Source: Microbacterium testaceum
GTDB lineage: Bacteria > Actinomycetota > Actinomycetes > Actinomycetales > Microbacteriaceae
NCBI RefSeq assembly: GCF_029761935.1
Contig: NZ_CP121699.1
Coordinates: 1,860,001-1,924,000, forward strand
Length of the DNA: 64,000 nucleotides
Direction of reading: 5' to 3'
The notes under the pieces are model-generated. The model was not told where the DNA came from, made no database searches, and worked only from the letters and a program-made list of their open reading frames with translations. Positions 26,093 through 35,897 of this stretch are shown here, one piece after another. Within the stretch, counting starts at the first letter, position 1, and every line of letters begins with the position of its first letter. The translations under genes were made by a program, and so were the position numbers.

Positions 26093-27418
26093 ATGAGCCA
26101 CGACACCACCCGCGCGCCGAGCTGGCCCGGCTACGCCGAAGTCCACCGCGTCACGACGCTGCTCCGCCGCGAATCCGTCGGCGGCATGCTGCTGGTCGTC
26201 GCCGCGATCGTCGCGATCGTCTGGGCGAACTCGCCGGCCTCCGACGCCTACTTCGCGCTGCGCGACTTCCGCTTCGGCTACGAGCCGTGGCACCTCGACC
26301 TGAGCCTCGGCACGTGGGCGGCCGACGGCCTGCTCGCGGTCTTCTTCTTCATGGTCGGCCTCGAGCTCAAGCGCGAGATCGTCAGCGGCAGCCTGCGTCG
26401 CTTCGGCACCGCGATCGTTCCGGTCACGGCGGCGTTCGCGGGCGTCGCCGTTCCGGCCCTGATCTACGTCGCCATCGTGCACACGCAGCCGAGCCTGCTG
26501 GCCGGATGGGCGATCCCGACCGCGACCGACATCGCGTTCGCCGTCGCCGTGCTCGCACTCGTCGGCTCGCACCTGCCCGGGCCCCTGCGCATCTTCCTGC
26601 TGACCCTCGCGGTGGTCGACGACCTCATCGCCATCGCGATCATCGCGATCTTCTACACCAGCGACATCTCGCTGCTTCCTTTGGCCGTCTTCGCGGTGCT
26701 CGTCGTGATCTACGGCGTCATCGCCCACCGGGCGCGGGCGTGGTTCTCGCGCCACGCGTGGGGGGCGTGGGTCGTGCTGCTGCCGATCGGCTTCGCCGCG
26801 TGGGCCTTCCTGCACGCGTCGGGCGTGCACGCCACGATCGCCGGTGTCGCCCTCGCCTTCACCATTCCCGTCGCCGCCTCGCGCCGACAGCCCGAGCACC
26901 ACGGCATGGATCTCGCCGAGCAGTTCGAGCACCGTTTCCGGCCGCTGTCGAGCGGCATCGCGGTGCCGATCTTCGCATTCTTCGCCGCGGGGGTCGCGGT
27001 CGGCGGGGGCGAGGGCGTCATGCGGGCGCTCACCGACCCCGTGACCATCGGTGTGGTGGCCGGTCTCGTTCTCGGTAAGCCGATCGGCATCCTGCTCGGC
27101 GTGCGCATCCTGACCCTCGTGACGAAGGTTCGGCTCGACCCGGCGCTGAAGTGGATCGACCTCGCCGGCGTCGGCCTGCTCGCCGGCATCGGATTCACCG
27201 TGTCGCTGCTGATCGCCGAGCTGAGCTTCCCCGAGGGCTCCCCGCACACCGACGACGCGAAGATCGCGATCATGGCGGCCTCGATCCTGGCATCCGTCTT
27301 CGCCTCCGCCGTGCTGCTGGTGCGCAACCGCCGCTACATGCAGCTCGCGCAGGACGAAGCGGTGGATGCCGATGGCGACGACGTCCCCGACGTGTACCAG
27401 CGGCCCGACGCCCGCTGA
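26093..27418 (+). CDS. nhaA: Na+/H+ antiporter NhaA
   Basis: 441 residues, typical length. It contains the two adjacent transport aspartates in LAVVDDLIAIAII, the TATDIAFAVAVLAL segment and EIVSGSLRRFGTAIVPVTAA. It exports Na+ or Li+ in exchange for protons for pH and salt homeostasis. CAGGAGG sits before ATG 26093. The C-terminus ends in an acidic tail (DADGDDVPDVYQRPDAR) that could be regulatory. It is a single-gene unit with a hairpin 60 bp downstream. Confidence 0.96.
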   Translation: MSHDTTRAPSWPGYAEVHRVTTLLRRESVGGMLLVVAAIVAIVWANSPASDAYFALRDFRFGYEPWHLDLSLGTWAADGLLAVFFFMVGLELKREIVSGSLRRFGTAIVPVTAAFAGVAVPALIYVAIVHTQPSLLAGWAIPTATDIAFAVAVLALVGSHLPGPLRIFLLTLAVVDDLIAIAIIAIFYTSDISLLPLAVFAVLVVIYGVIAHRARAWFSRHAWGAWVVLLPIGFAAWAFLHASGVHATIAGVALAFTIPVAASRRQPEHHGMDLAEQFEHRFRPLSSGIAVPIFAFFAAGVAVGGGEGVMRALTDPVTIGVVAGLVLGKPIGILLGVRILTLVTKVRLDPALKWIDLAGVGLLAGIGFTVSLLIAELSFPEGSPHTDDAKIAIMAASILASVFASAVLLVRNRRYMQLAQDEAVDADGDDVPDVYQRPDAR

Positions 27419-27455
27419 GCGGAGCGCGCCGGACGACGTCACGAGGCCAGGCTTC

Positions 27456-27505
27456 GCGACCGGGACAGGACGATTTCCGCAGGAACGGCCCGTTCTTGCG
27501 ACCGG
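27456..27505 (+). terminator. Hairpin behind nhaA, flanked by GCGACCGG direct repeat
   Basis: CGCAGGAACGG (27478-27488) and CCGTTCTTGCG (27490-27500) pair over 11 positions with one G-U. The stem is flanked by direct repeats GCGACCGG at 27456-27463 and 27498-27505. Likely the nhaA terminator. Confidence 0.5.
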
Positions 27506-27587
27506 TGACTCGACCCTCGAGCGTCCCCGCGAGGCCCTATCGGCGCTCTACCCGATTCCGCGGCAGACGAACGTGCACCTCGGGCGC

Positions 27588-27722
27588 ATGGACGTCACCG
27601 ACGAGTGTCTCACCGCCGAGGACGCCCGCGTGCGTCCCGGCGGGGCCGCATGGCTGCGCGACGCGACCGAGGCGAGCGACCGCGCTCACGGCGTCGTTCC
27701 CGCCACCGCCGAGTGGGCGTGA
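27588..27722 (+). CDS. Possible 44-residue ORF
   Basis: MDVTDECLTAEDARVRPGG and so on to ATAEWA*, with strong GC3 bias over the whole frame (GAC GTC ACC GAC GAG style). No ribosome-binding site or close -10 is visible and I know no homologue. The bias extends some codons upstream without a start, so it may be the end of a decayed larger gene. It occupies the 323-bp gap between nhaA and the convergent lipoprotein gene. Confidence 0.3.
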   Translation: MDVTDECLTAEDARVRPGGAAWLRDATEASDRAHGVVPATAEWA

Positions 27723-27741
27723 CCGCCGTCGACGGAGCCGG

Positions 27742-28347
27742 TCAGCCCAGGCCCATGCTCGCGAGGACGTTCGTGTGCGTCCGCGTGAACGCGTGCACCT
27801 CCGCATCGCCGTAGCTCTCGTCCGAGGTGGCAGAGAACTGGTCGCTACGCACTCGTTCGCCGAAGAGCGACTCGACAGCGGTCGAGAGCTCAGCGCTGAT
27901 CGGGCCTCCGTACTCGTTCTTTCGATACCCGGAGACCACGGCAACGTCCACGCGCTGACTCTCCGCGACCGGAACCACGGCGATCAGCGTCTCGCGCAGC
28001 ACCTCCTCGGACACCCATCGGTCGGGATCGTCGACGTCGGCGGGCTCGACGCGCACCGCGACGTAGAGATTGCACGGGCCCTCGCAGTTCTCGCTCGCGG
28101 ACTCCGCCACCAGGTGCCAGCGGTCACCACCGGCACCGCTCTCGTCGAGCGCCGCCTGAATCGGGGGGATCGCCTTCTCGATGTCGCTCTCGCTCGAGCC
28201 GAAGGGGTCGTCGAATGGGGATCGCCCGTCGACGAGGGGGATCATGAAGCAACCCGACATCACGACGGCGATCGTCGCGGCGAGCACCGCGGCGAGCGCC
28301 CCTCTGATCGGCGCGCGCCCTCTGGTCGGCATCGATGCTCTGTGCAC
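27742..28347 (-). CDS. Putative lipoprotein, unknown function
   Basis: 201 residues. The N-terminal part (basic RGRAPIRG, then ALAAVLAATIAVVM, lipobox MSGC) predicts a lipoprotein with Cys about 33. The mature protein is acidic, with PPIQAALDESGAGGDRWHLVAES and ESQRVDVAVVSGYRK; the fold is unassigned. A second ATG five codons in (28332) is possible and would give a more usual signal-peptide length. The gene is 160 bp downstream of the MprF-like gene on the same strand. Confidence 0.78.
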   Translation of the reverse strand: MHRASMPTRGRAPIRGALAAVLAATIAVVMSGCFMIPLVDGRSPFDDPFGSSESDIEKAIPPIQAALDESGAGGDRWHLVAESASENCEGPCNLYVAVRVEPADVDDPDRWVSEEVLRETLIAVVPVAESQRVDVAVVSGYRKNEYGGPISAELSTAVESLFGERVRSDQFSATSDESYGDAEVHAFTRTHTNVLASMGLG

Positions 28348-28507
28348 GGCGAGTCCCCCCTCTGGGAAGCGACGGCACCCCCGCGCCGCCCGTTCATTCC
28401 GCCCTCAATGTATCGCCGCTCGCGCGTCGCCTCACGCCCCGGCGCGGCCCCCACCGCGCGGCATGCTCTCGTGGCATCCCTGTGTCCTCGTGACGAGACG
28501 GACAGGG

Positions 28508-31045
28508 TCATCGCGAGGCGGCCTCCCGCGGCCGACGCAGCTGCGCGGCGAACGAGGCGGCGGAGCGGAGGGTGAGCCCCGGGATGTAGCAGCGCACCAG
28601 CGCGATGGCGATGGCGGGGATCTGCGTGGCATCCGGATAGATCATCCACAGCGGCGCGAAGTCGGGCTGGAACTTCTTCTTGAAGTTCGCGAGCGAGCGG
28701 AACCCGTAGGCCGGCTCGAGAAGGCCGCTGATCACGTCCAACCCGCGGTCGAGGGGACCGAGCGCACCCTCGTCGGCGACCGAGTGTCGAGCGAGAGGCG
28801 AGCCCGACAGGCTCATCACGGTCATCCCGTCTTCGCGCAGCCGTTCGACGGCGTCGCCGATGAGGAATTCCATGACCCCGGGCATGGCGTCGTCGCGCCG
28901 GCGCATGACGTCGAGGGCGTATCCGGCGATCGCCCCGTCGCGGTGGATCGGGATCCAGCTCGTGAACGCCGTGATGCGCCCCGATCCGTCTCGCGCGACC
29001 AGCAGGCGCACCTCGGGGTCGTCGAGCTGGTCCGTCGAGCCGAGGGTGAAGCCCATCTCGGGGATCGTCTTGTCCGAGACCCATGCCTCGGAGATCGCGC
29101 GGATCTGCCCGCGGTCGAAGAACGACAGCTCGCTCCACCGCGCCCATCTCGCGGTCAGTCCCTCACGCGCGGCGCGGTTGGTCGCGGTGCGCACGTCCTG
29201 ACGCTTCTTGCCGGCGGGCGTCCACGTCTGCGGGTCGAGGAAAGCCTCCTCGGCCACCTGCAGCGCCGACCAGCCGAAGGGGGCGAGCCGCTCGCGCTCG
29301 GCGTCGTCGACGCTGTAGAAGACCGGCGTCCACCCGTGCTCCTCGCAGAAGGCGACGAACCCCGCTCCGACGGAGGGGTCGTCCCGATCCGGTCCGAAGG
29401 CTCCGCCGAGGGTCACGGCGAACCCTCCGCGCACCCGGTAGGCGATCGCCGCCTCGACCTCGGCCGCGAACCAGTACACGTTGCCCTGCCAGAGGGTCAT
29501 GTGACCGAGGGTGTCACCTGAGCCCGCGGCGAGGAGCGAGCGCGCGCGCTCGCGATCCGGAGCGGCCTCGGCAGCCCCCGAGCGCACGATGAAGCGGGCG
29601 GTCGCGGCGACCACGCTCCCCCAGAACAGCAGCGGCGGCAGGTACCAGACGGCCTGCGCGAACCCGGTCATGGGCACGAACACGAGCGCCTCGGGCGGAA
29701 GGAGCGAGGGCGGAACGAGGCGCAGGGGCAGCGTCGCGAGGACCGTCGTCACGTTCGGCCACGGACGGAAGTCGGCGGATGCCACGAGGATCCCGACCAG
29801 CGCCAGGGCCAGGGCCCCGAGGCCGGCGATCACGACCGTCCGCACGAACGCCCGACGCACGGCGGGCGTCGAGCGCACCTGCACGGCCGAGCGGAACCGG
29901 ATGAGCAGCGCGGCGACGAGGAGCGGGAGGGCGGCGCCCACGACCATGCCGACGACCGTCTGCCAGACGTCGGCGACGTCGTAGGCGGCGCGCACGGTCG
30001 CGAGCTGCTCGAGCGTGTCGGTCTCGCTCAGCATCAGCAGGATGCTCATCGCGACGAAGGTGAGGGCGTTGACCGCCACGGCCAGGTGGAGGGCACCCCG
30101 CCGCCCCCGCAGGATCCCCCAGGCCGCGATCAGCAGCACCAGCTGGGGAAGCGCGGCGATCCACCCCGAGGCGGGCTGGAGCTCGGTGTACGTCGCGACG
30201 AAGCTCGGGCACGGGGCGCCCGTCGAACCGATCGCGCACACGAGCCCGTCGGCCACGTTCAGAGGGTCGTACGACAGCCAGCTGTAGACCGACAGCACGC
30301 CGGCCCCCGAACCCCAGAGGGTCGCGACGACCGGTCCGATCGCGGTGATGGCGGTGAGCGCGGCGAGCAGCACGCGCTTCTCGCGGAGAGAGCTGCGCGG
30401 GACGCCGACGGCCCGCGTCCCGCCGAGCACGAGGCCGGTCGCCATGCCCACGGGCAGGGCGATGAGCGTGTACAGGTCCGACGCCGACGCGGCGTAGAGG
30501 AACATCGTCACGGCGAGGACGGCCCCGCCGATGCGGATGCGACGGCGCCACAGCGGCGAGGCGAAGCAGCTCGCGGCGATCGCGACGCACAGCAGCGCCG
30601 CGATGGGCGGCGCTCCGGTGTCGGGGGTGACGTTCAGCGAGACCTCGGGGATGACAGTTTCTTCGAACCACCCGATGACCTCGCCGATCGCGCAGACGAG
30701 AAGGCCGCCGCCCACGAAGGCGGCGAGCAGTCGACGCGTGCCCATCAGCCCCTCGGCCAGACCGCAGACGACGAGGGTCAGCACGACGGTCGCGAGGAGC
30801 ACGAGCGGGTCGTCGACGCGCACCAGGGCGAGCAGCATGTCGCGCAGGTCGAACGGGCCCGCCTCGAACGTGCTCTGCGTGACGATGGTGATCACGCTGA
30901 CGACGAGGATCGCCATGGCGACTCCGAGCGTTCCGACACGACGGCGCAGGAGCCCGGGGATGTCCCACCGAGGCGCGCCGCGCTCCGGCCGCGGGGCCCG
31001 AGCCGCCTCTGGCGCCGTCTGCACCTTGTCCATCACCGCGACCAT
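28508..31045 (-). CDS. MprF-like bifunctional flippase/aminoacyl-PG synthase (DUF2156)
   Basis: 845 residues. The first 500 or so form about 14 hydrophobic helices in the flippase-like part (GTLGVAMAILVVSVITIV and onward). The last 320 are the DUF2156/GNAT-like transferase domain, with NVYWFAAEVEAAIAYRVRGG, ARDGSGRITAFTSWIP and the terminal FKKKFQPDFAPLWMIYPD. Known relatives transfer lysine or alanine from tRNA to phosphatidylglycerol, lowering surface charge against cationic peptides. The start ATG 31045 has GGAGG at good distance. It is divergent from a two-component operon that probably senses envelope stress; that link is inference. Confidence 0.86.
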   Translation of the reverse strand: MVAVMDKVQTAPEAARAPRPERGAPRWDIPGLLRRRVGTLGVAMAILVVSVITIVTQSTFEAGPFDLRDMLLALVRVDDPLVLLATVVLTLVVCGLAEGLMGTRRLLAAFVGGGLLVCAIGEVIGWFEETVIPEVSLNVTPDTGAPPIAALLCVAIAASCFASPLWRRRIRIGGAVLAVTMFLYAASASDLYTLIALPVGMATGLVLGGTRAVGVPRSSLREKRVLLAALTAITAIGPVVATLWGSGAGVLSVYSWLSYDPLNVADGLVCAIGSTGAPCPSFVATYTELQPASGWIAALPQLVLLIAAWGILRGRRGALHLAVAVNALTFVAMSILLMLSETDTLEQLATVRAAYDVADVWQTVVGMVVGAALPLLVAALLIRFRSAVQVRSTPAVRRAFVRTVVIAGLGALALALVGILVASADFRPWPNVTTVLATLPLRLVPPSLLPPEALVFVPMTGFAQAVWYLPPLLFWGSVVAATARFIVRSGAAEAAPDRERARSLLAAGSGDTLGHMTLWQGNVYWFAAEVEAAIAYRVRGGFAVTLGGAFGPDRDDPSVGAGFVAFCEEHGWTPVFYSVDDAERERLAPFGWSALQVAEEAFLDPQTWTPAGKKRQDVRTATNRAAREGLTARWARWSELSFFDRGQIRAISEAWVSDKTIPEMGFTLGSTDQLDDPEVRLLVARDGSGRITAFTSWIPIHRDGAIAGYALDVMRRRDDAMPGVMEFLIGDAVERLREDGMTVMSLSGSPLARHSVADEGALGPLDRGLDVISGLLEPAYGFRSLANFKKKFQPDFAPLWMIYPDATQIPAIAIALVRCYIPGLTLRSAASFAAQLRRPREAASR

Positions 31046-31177
31046 CGGTCCTCCCCGAGCGTGCGCACGCCGACCACCGGCATCCTCTCCATGCTCGCGA
31101 GACCCCGCGTCCCGCACATCAGCCGGTCGGCCCCGGCGGCGGGCCGATCGGGTGATCCGGGCGGCCCCCGGAGTGCC

Positions 31178-31192
31178 TAGCCTGGTCGCATG
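31178..31192 (+). promoter_or_regulatory. Leaderless promoter (-10 TAGCCT)
   Basis: TAGCCT (31178-31183) is followed by six bases and ATG 31190 of the response regulator gene. Confidence 0.55.
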
Positions 31193-31864
31193 GCATCCAC
31201 CGCCTTTCCGGTCATCCGCGTCGTCGTCATCGACGACGAGGCGCTCATCCGCTCGGGCTTCTCGCACATCCTCAGCGCCGCCGGCGACATCGAGGTCGTG
31301 GCGACCGCCGACGGCGTCCACGCCATGGCGGTCCTCGCCGAGGCCCGCCCCGATGTGGTCCTGCTCGACATCCGGATGCCGGGACGCAACGGCCTCGACG
31401 TGCTCCGCGACATCCGCTCGGCCGGGTGGGACATGACGGTGGCGATCCTGACCACCTTCGACTCCGACGACCACATCGCCTCGGCTCTCGACGCGGGCGC
31501 GGCCGGGTTCCTGGTGAAGGACACCGATCCGCGTCAGCTCCCCCAGCTCGTGCGCACCCTCCACGGCGGCGGCGTGGTGTTCTCGCCCACCGTGAGTCGC
31601 GCGGTGGTGGCCGGGTATCTGCGCCCCGAGCCCGCCGCCGACACCCACCTGATCGACGCGCTGAGTCCGCGCGAGCGTCAGATCCTCGTGCAGCTGGGTC
31701 GGGGGCTGTCGAACATCCAGATCGGGGCGGCGATGTTCCTCAGCCCCGCCACCGTCAAGGCGCACATCAGCACGATCCTGGGCAAGCTCGACGTCGACGG
31801 TCGCGTGCAGGCGGCCCTCGTGGCGGAGCGCGCGGGGCTGCTCCGCGACGAGGAGGCGCGATGA
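31190..31864 (+). CDS. NarL/LuxR-family response regulator
   Basis: 224 residues. Receiver domain 1-125 with acidic pocket VVVIDDEALI, phospho-acceptor Asp in DVVLLDIRMPGRNG and Lys in GFLVKDTDP. C-terminal LuxR helix-turn-helix LSPRERQILVQLGRGLSN then SPATVKAHISTILGKL. It acts in the cytosol as a DNA-binding activator or repressor. Its TGA overlaps the kinase ATG. The adjacent divergent MprF-like gene is a plausible target. Confidence 0.95.
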   Translation: MASTAFPVIRVVVIDDEALIRSGFSHILSAAGDIEVVATADGVHAMAVLAEARPDVVLLDIRMPGRNGLDVLRDIRSAGWDMTVAILTTFDSDDHIASALDAGAAGFLVKDTDPRQLPQLVRTLHGGGVVFSPTVSRAVVAGYLRPEPAADTHLIDALSPRERQILVQLGRGLSNIQIGAAMFLSPATVKAHISTILGKLDVDGRVQAALVAERAGLLRDEEAR

Positions 31865-32946
31865 AGCGCCGCGATGTGCTGATCGACCTGGGGCTCGTCG
31901 CCGTCGCCGCGCTCGACGGGGTGCTCGGGCTCTACACCACCGACATGCTCGAGCTGGTGCTGACGCTCGTGGGGGCCGCGGGCCTGCTGCTGCGCCGGCG
32001 GCTGCCGCTGCTCTCGCTCGCCCTGGCCCTGCCCGCCCTCTTCCTCACCGGAGGGCCGATCGCCTCGGTCATCGCCCTGTACACCGTCGCCAGCGCGGCG
32101 ACGGGGATGATCTGGCTCGTCGCCGCGACCGCGATCACCTTCTTGGGCCTGGGTCTGTCGTGGGACACCTTCACCTCGGTCAACGACCACGTCCTCGCGA
32201 TCGTCTACGCCACGATGACGTCGGGCGGCGCCGTGGCGCTCGGCCGACTGCGTCGGAACCAGAGTCGGCTTTCCGCCAGCCTCGACGAACTCCGCCGCGC
32301 TCGGGCCGACGAGAACCGGCGCGTCGCCCGCGAGGCGGTCGCTGAGGAGCGCGCACACCTCGCGCGCGAGATGCACGACGTCGTCTCGCACCAGGTGAGC
32401 CTGATCACCGTGCAGGCGGGCGCTCTGATGGTGCGCGCCGACGATCCCGAGGTGGCCGAGACGGCCGACACGATCCGCACCCTCGCCTCCACGACCCTCG
32501 CGGAGTTGCGCCAGATGCTGCTCGTGCTCCGCGCCGACGGCCCCGAGGCCGCCCCGCTCGGGCCGCAGCCGACGCTGCGTCACCTCGACGAGATCCTGCA
32601 TCCCGTCGATCTCGAGGTCGACGCACGCATCGACCTGCGCGAGGGTCTGCCTCCGGCGACGCAGCGCGCGGTCTACCGCACGATCCAGGAGGGCCTCACG
32701 AACGTGCGAAAGCACGCCCCCGGGGCGCGCGTCGAGGTCACGGCCACCAGCACGGACACGGGTGCCGTGCACGTCGCCCTCCGCAACGCCGCCTCCCCGG
32801 GTCCGCGCCCCGACCCGGCTCCGACGGCGCGGCTCGGACACCTAGGGCTCTCCGAGCGCGCGCACATGCTCGGCGGGTCCTTCCGCGCGGGCCCCCTCGC
32901 CGACGGCGGGTACGAGATCGACCTGCGCCTGCCCGCCGCGCCCTGA
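31861..32946 (+). CDS. Sensor histidine kinase (HisKA_3 type)
   Basis: 361 residues. The N-terminal 125 residues hold about four membrane helices with very short loops, so the sensor is probably intramembrane. A coiled region leads to the phospho-acceptor HisKA_3 motif REMHDVVSHQVSLI at about 167-180. The N-box reads TIQEGLTNVRKHAPG, and the G-box region GHLGLSERAHMLGGSF is at the end. It is typical of DesK/NarX-like kinases paired with LuxR-type regulators. ATG overlaps the regulator stop (ATGA). Confidence 0.93.
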   Translation: MKRRDVLIDLGLVAVAALDGVLGLYTTDMLELVLTLVGAAGLLLRRRLPLLSLALALPALFLTGGPIASVIALYTVASAATGMIWLVAATAITFLGLGLSWDTFTSVNDHVLAIVYATMTSGGAVALGRLRRNQSRLSASLDELRRARADENRRVAREAVAEERAHLAREMHDVVSHQVSLITVQAGALMVRADDPEVAETADTIRTLASTTLAELRQMLLVLRADGPEAAPLGPQPTLRHLDEILHPVDLEVDARIDLREGLPPATQRAVYRTIQEGLTNVRKHAPGARVEVTATSTDTGAVHVALRNAASPGPRPDPAPTARLGHLGLSERAHMLGGSFRAGPLADGGYEIDLRLPAAP

Positions 32947-32954
32947 TCACGTCC

Positions 32955-33968
32955 TCAGGCCGAGGCGCGCTCCACGACCTCGATCGGAAGGATCGTCGCG
33001 TGAGCCGCGGGACGCCCGGCGAGGATGTCGAGCAGAACGGATGCCATGTGCCGGCCCTGCGTCAGAGAGGGCTGCCGGACCGTGGTCAGCGCCGGGGTGA
33101 CGGCGGTCGACACCGCGGAGTCGTCGAAGCCGACGACGGCGACGTCGCGGCCGGGTTCGAGGCCGTTGTCGCGCAGGACGCCGTAGACGCCGCGTGCCAT
33201 GAGGTCGCTCGCGACGAAGACCGCCTCGGGGACGACCCCGCTCGACAGGATCCGCGTCATCGCGAGGGCGCCTCCCATCTCGGTGAAGTCGCCGTTCTCC
33301 ACGGCCGCCGGTTCGATGCCCGCCTCCGCCATCGCGTTGCGGAACCCCTGCAGGCGGTCGATGCCCGCGGGCATGTCGGACGGGCCCGAGACCGTCGCCA
33401 CGCGCCGATGACCGCGCGCGAGCAGGTACGCCGTGGCCACGCGCCCGCCTTCGACGTTGTCGACGTCGACGTAGTAGTCGTCGGCGCGGATACGGGCGGG
33501 CCGACCGCCGTAGACGACGGGGACGACGTCGGCCACCCGGTCGAGGAAGGTGTCGCTCGTGTGGTGCGAAGCGACGATCGCCCCGTCGACGCTCCCGCCG
33601 CGAAGGTAGCCGAGCGCCTTGGCGCTGGCGTCGTCGCTCGCGATGAGCATGTTCATGATGTAGTCGGACTCCCCGATCACCTCGCCGATGCCCGCGACGA
33701 TCGAGGCGAAGAACGGGTCGCCGAAGAAGCGATCGGTCTGCTCCGGAATCACCAGGGCGATGGCGCGGGTCTGCCTGCTGGCGAGAGAGCGTGCCGCACG
33801 GTTGGGCACGTACTGCAGCTCGTCGATCGCCCGGCGCACGGACTCCAGGGCGGAGGGCGAGACGGCGGTGGAGCCGTTGACGACACGCGACACCGTCGAT
33901 CGCGATACTCCGGCACGCGCCGCGACCTCTTCGATCGTGGCGGCACCCCGCACGGATGCGAGATCCAT
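32955..33968 (-). CDS. LacI-family regulator, CebR-like
   Basis: 337 residues. Helix-turn-helix IEEVAARAGVSRSTVSRVVN, hinge PNRAARSLASRQT, then the ligand-binding domain with ALVIPEQTDRFFGDPFFASI and the C-terminal VGFDDSAVSTAVTPALTTVRQP. Recognition-helix residues SRSTVSRVVN match repressors that bind TGGGAGCGCTCCCA-type sites. Two such boxes precede the beta-glucoside operon at 41.1 kb. AAGGAGG before ATG 33968 sets the start. It is separated from that operon by a broken HNH gene, perhaps a later insertion. The effector would be cellobiose. Confidence 0.9.
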   Translation of the reverse strand: MDLASVRGAATIEEVAARAGVSRSTVSRVVNGSTAVSPSALESVRRAIDELQYVPNRAARSLASRQTRAIALVIPEQTDRFFGDPFFASIVAGIGEVIGESDYIMNMLIASDDASAKALGYLRGGSVDGAIVASHHTSDTFLDRVADVVPVVYGGRPARIRADDYYVDVDNVEGGRVATAYLLARGHRRVATVSGPSDMPAGIDRLQGFRNAMAEAGIEPAAVENGDFTEMGGALAMTRILSSGVVPEAVFVASDLMARGVYGVLRDNGLEPGRDVAVVGFDDSAVSTAVTPALTTVRQPSLTQGRHMASVLLDILAGRPAAHATILPIEVVERASA

Positions 33969-34227
33969 CGCTTCCCTCCTTCGGGACGGCGGTGTTGCAC
34001 CGCGCTTCGGGTGGCCAGGTGCGCTGAGCGCTGCTGCGAGCGTACTGCGGGCGCTGCGGGCGCACGAGTTCATCGTCGCCCGACCAGGTGCATCGGCGGG
34101 TGAATTCCAGGAGCCCACTGCGTCTTTCGATGGGGGCCAAGAGCGGCCGCGCACCCGTTCCCGCCCGGTGGCGGGGAGGGAAAGGGACGAGTCGGTCCCT
34201 CACGTGCGGAGCGGGGAGGGCTGCGCT
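33969..34227. other. Upstream region of LacI gene and end of HNH gene
   Basis: 259 bp. It contains a GCGCTG/GAGCG-rich stretch near 34020-34060 and a weak GGGACGAGTCGGTCCC hairpin near 34185-34200, which could end the minus-strand HNH transcript. No CebR-type box is seen. Confidence 0.35.
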
Positions 34228-35897
34228 TCAGAAGGGTGGTGGGTCGGTGTTATAGGTGCCGCCGAGAGGAGATATCCAGGCGGTGTCGCCGTCCGGGTGA
34301 TCGTCGATGTCCCAGCGACTCTCATGCCGGACGCGGTGGTGATGGCGGCATTCGGGGTCGAGGTTGTCGTCGTCGGTGGTGCCGCCGTCGGCCCAGGCGG
34401 TGAGGTGATCGATGTCGCAGTCTCGTGCGGCGCGAGCGCAACCGGGGAAGACGCAGATGGGTGAGGTGATGCCCAGCCACCGCCGCAGGGCGACGGGCAC
34501 CCGATACGTTCTGCGGTCGAGCACGAGCGGTGCGCCGGTGACGGGGTGGGTGAGCAGCCGGATCCACGACCTCGCGGTGCCAGCCAGGCGTCGGGCGGTG
34601 TCGAGGTCGATCGGTCCGTAGCCCTCGAGGGTGGCGGGTTCGGCGTCGTGGCCGAGGAGGGTCAGCGCGGGAACCGTGACGATGACCGCCGCCGGCGGGG
34701 CGGAGCGGAACGTGCGTGGGGCGTCCGGGGCCAATCCGGTTGGTGCCGCGGATGGGGTGGCTGCGTTCTCGGCCGAGGCGTCAGCGGTCGGTCCCCCATG
34801 GGCGGGGCGTCCGCGGTCGCGTTCGGGGCGGAAGTGGTGGACGAGACAGCCGGGGCGACCGTCATCGTGATGAGGTCGGCAAACGCGTCAGCGCGGAGTT
34901 GGGCGAGGGTGCGTTCTTCGTCGGGCGCGGCGCGCAGGTGCTGGGCGGCTTTGTCGAGACGCGACATGACGGCCCGAGCCCGGTCAGCGGGGAGCAGCGC
35001 GTGGAGGGAGGCCATGCCATCCAGCTCCGCTCTCATCCACACCCCCCGATCCACCGCGGCGCGGCGATGGCGGGCCTCGATCGATTCAGCGTGCACGCGT
35101 TCGCGGATCGCGCGCGCCGCGACAGCGAACTTCGCCGGGGTCAGCACCAGCGCCGGCGGGCACGCCTCGTCGTCGAAACGCTCGAACGCGTCGGCGTCAC
35201 CGGCGGGAAGCGTCGACGCCAACCGGGCCGCGTCGACCGCGTGCTTCTCGGAGAGACGCCCCTCACCGAACGCGGCCCACAGCTTCGGGCACCCCACCGC
35301 CAAGGTCTGCGCGTGCGCCGCGCGCGTGCGGACCGTCTGCTCGGACAGGTGAAGCCGCACCGCAATCTCCGCGACCGCGGCCCGCTCGGCGAGATCGACG
35401 CGGTCCGGGCGCACCGCACCCGGGGTGCGGCCCCGGGAATCAACCCAGGCACGGTCGAGCGTGGGGTCGGGCCCGACCCAGGGGGTGGGGTCGAATGCGG
35501 CGTCGTCGAGGATCGCCAGGATCAGGCGGCACTCCTCAGCAGTGGCCCGCGGCCGCTCGGCGACCACATTCTCCAAGTGCCCCACCCGCGCATCGACATC
35601 TGACATCGCCAGAACCGTGCTGTCGAGCGGGCGCACAAAGCCGTCCCCCTCCCACGCATCGACGTCGCCGGGACCGTCGGGCGGCACATACCCGCGCGGC
35701 TCGCTCGGCACAGGAGAGGCCAATCCGTCGCCGGGCGCCGGGGTGCCGGCATCCGTCCCCCACTCGACATCGCCGCTCTCACGAAACGCCGCCCACTCCG
35801 CTTCGAACTCCAGCTCGTCGTCGCTCGGCCACGGCGCTCCATCGCACTCCCGAAGCGCTGGCATCGGCCGGTGCGCGGAGGGTGCGGGGCGGGTCAT
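34228..35897 (-). pseudogene. DUF222/HNH endonuclease gene with one frameshift
   Basis: Two minus-strand frames together give one DUF222-HNH protein of about 555 residues. The N-terminal part (35897 down to about 34800) has the DUF222 core, with RLHLSEQTVRTRAAHA and AELDGMASLHALLPADRARAV. The C-terminal part (about 34800 to 34228) has AAVIVTVPALTLLG and the HNH site VFPGCARAARDCDIDHL, then DNLDPECRHHHRVRH. The switch falls in a variable linker around the G/C run at 34797-34808; adding one base there restores a single frame with good codon bias. Such proteins are multi-copy in actinobacteria and of unclear role. The frameshift may be real or a sequencing slip. Confidence 0.82.
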
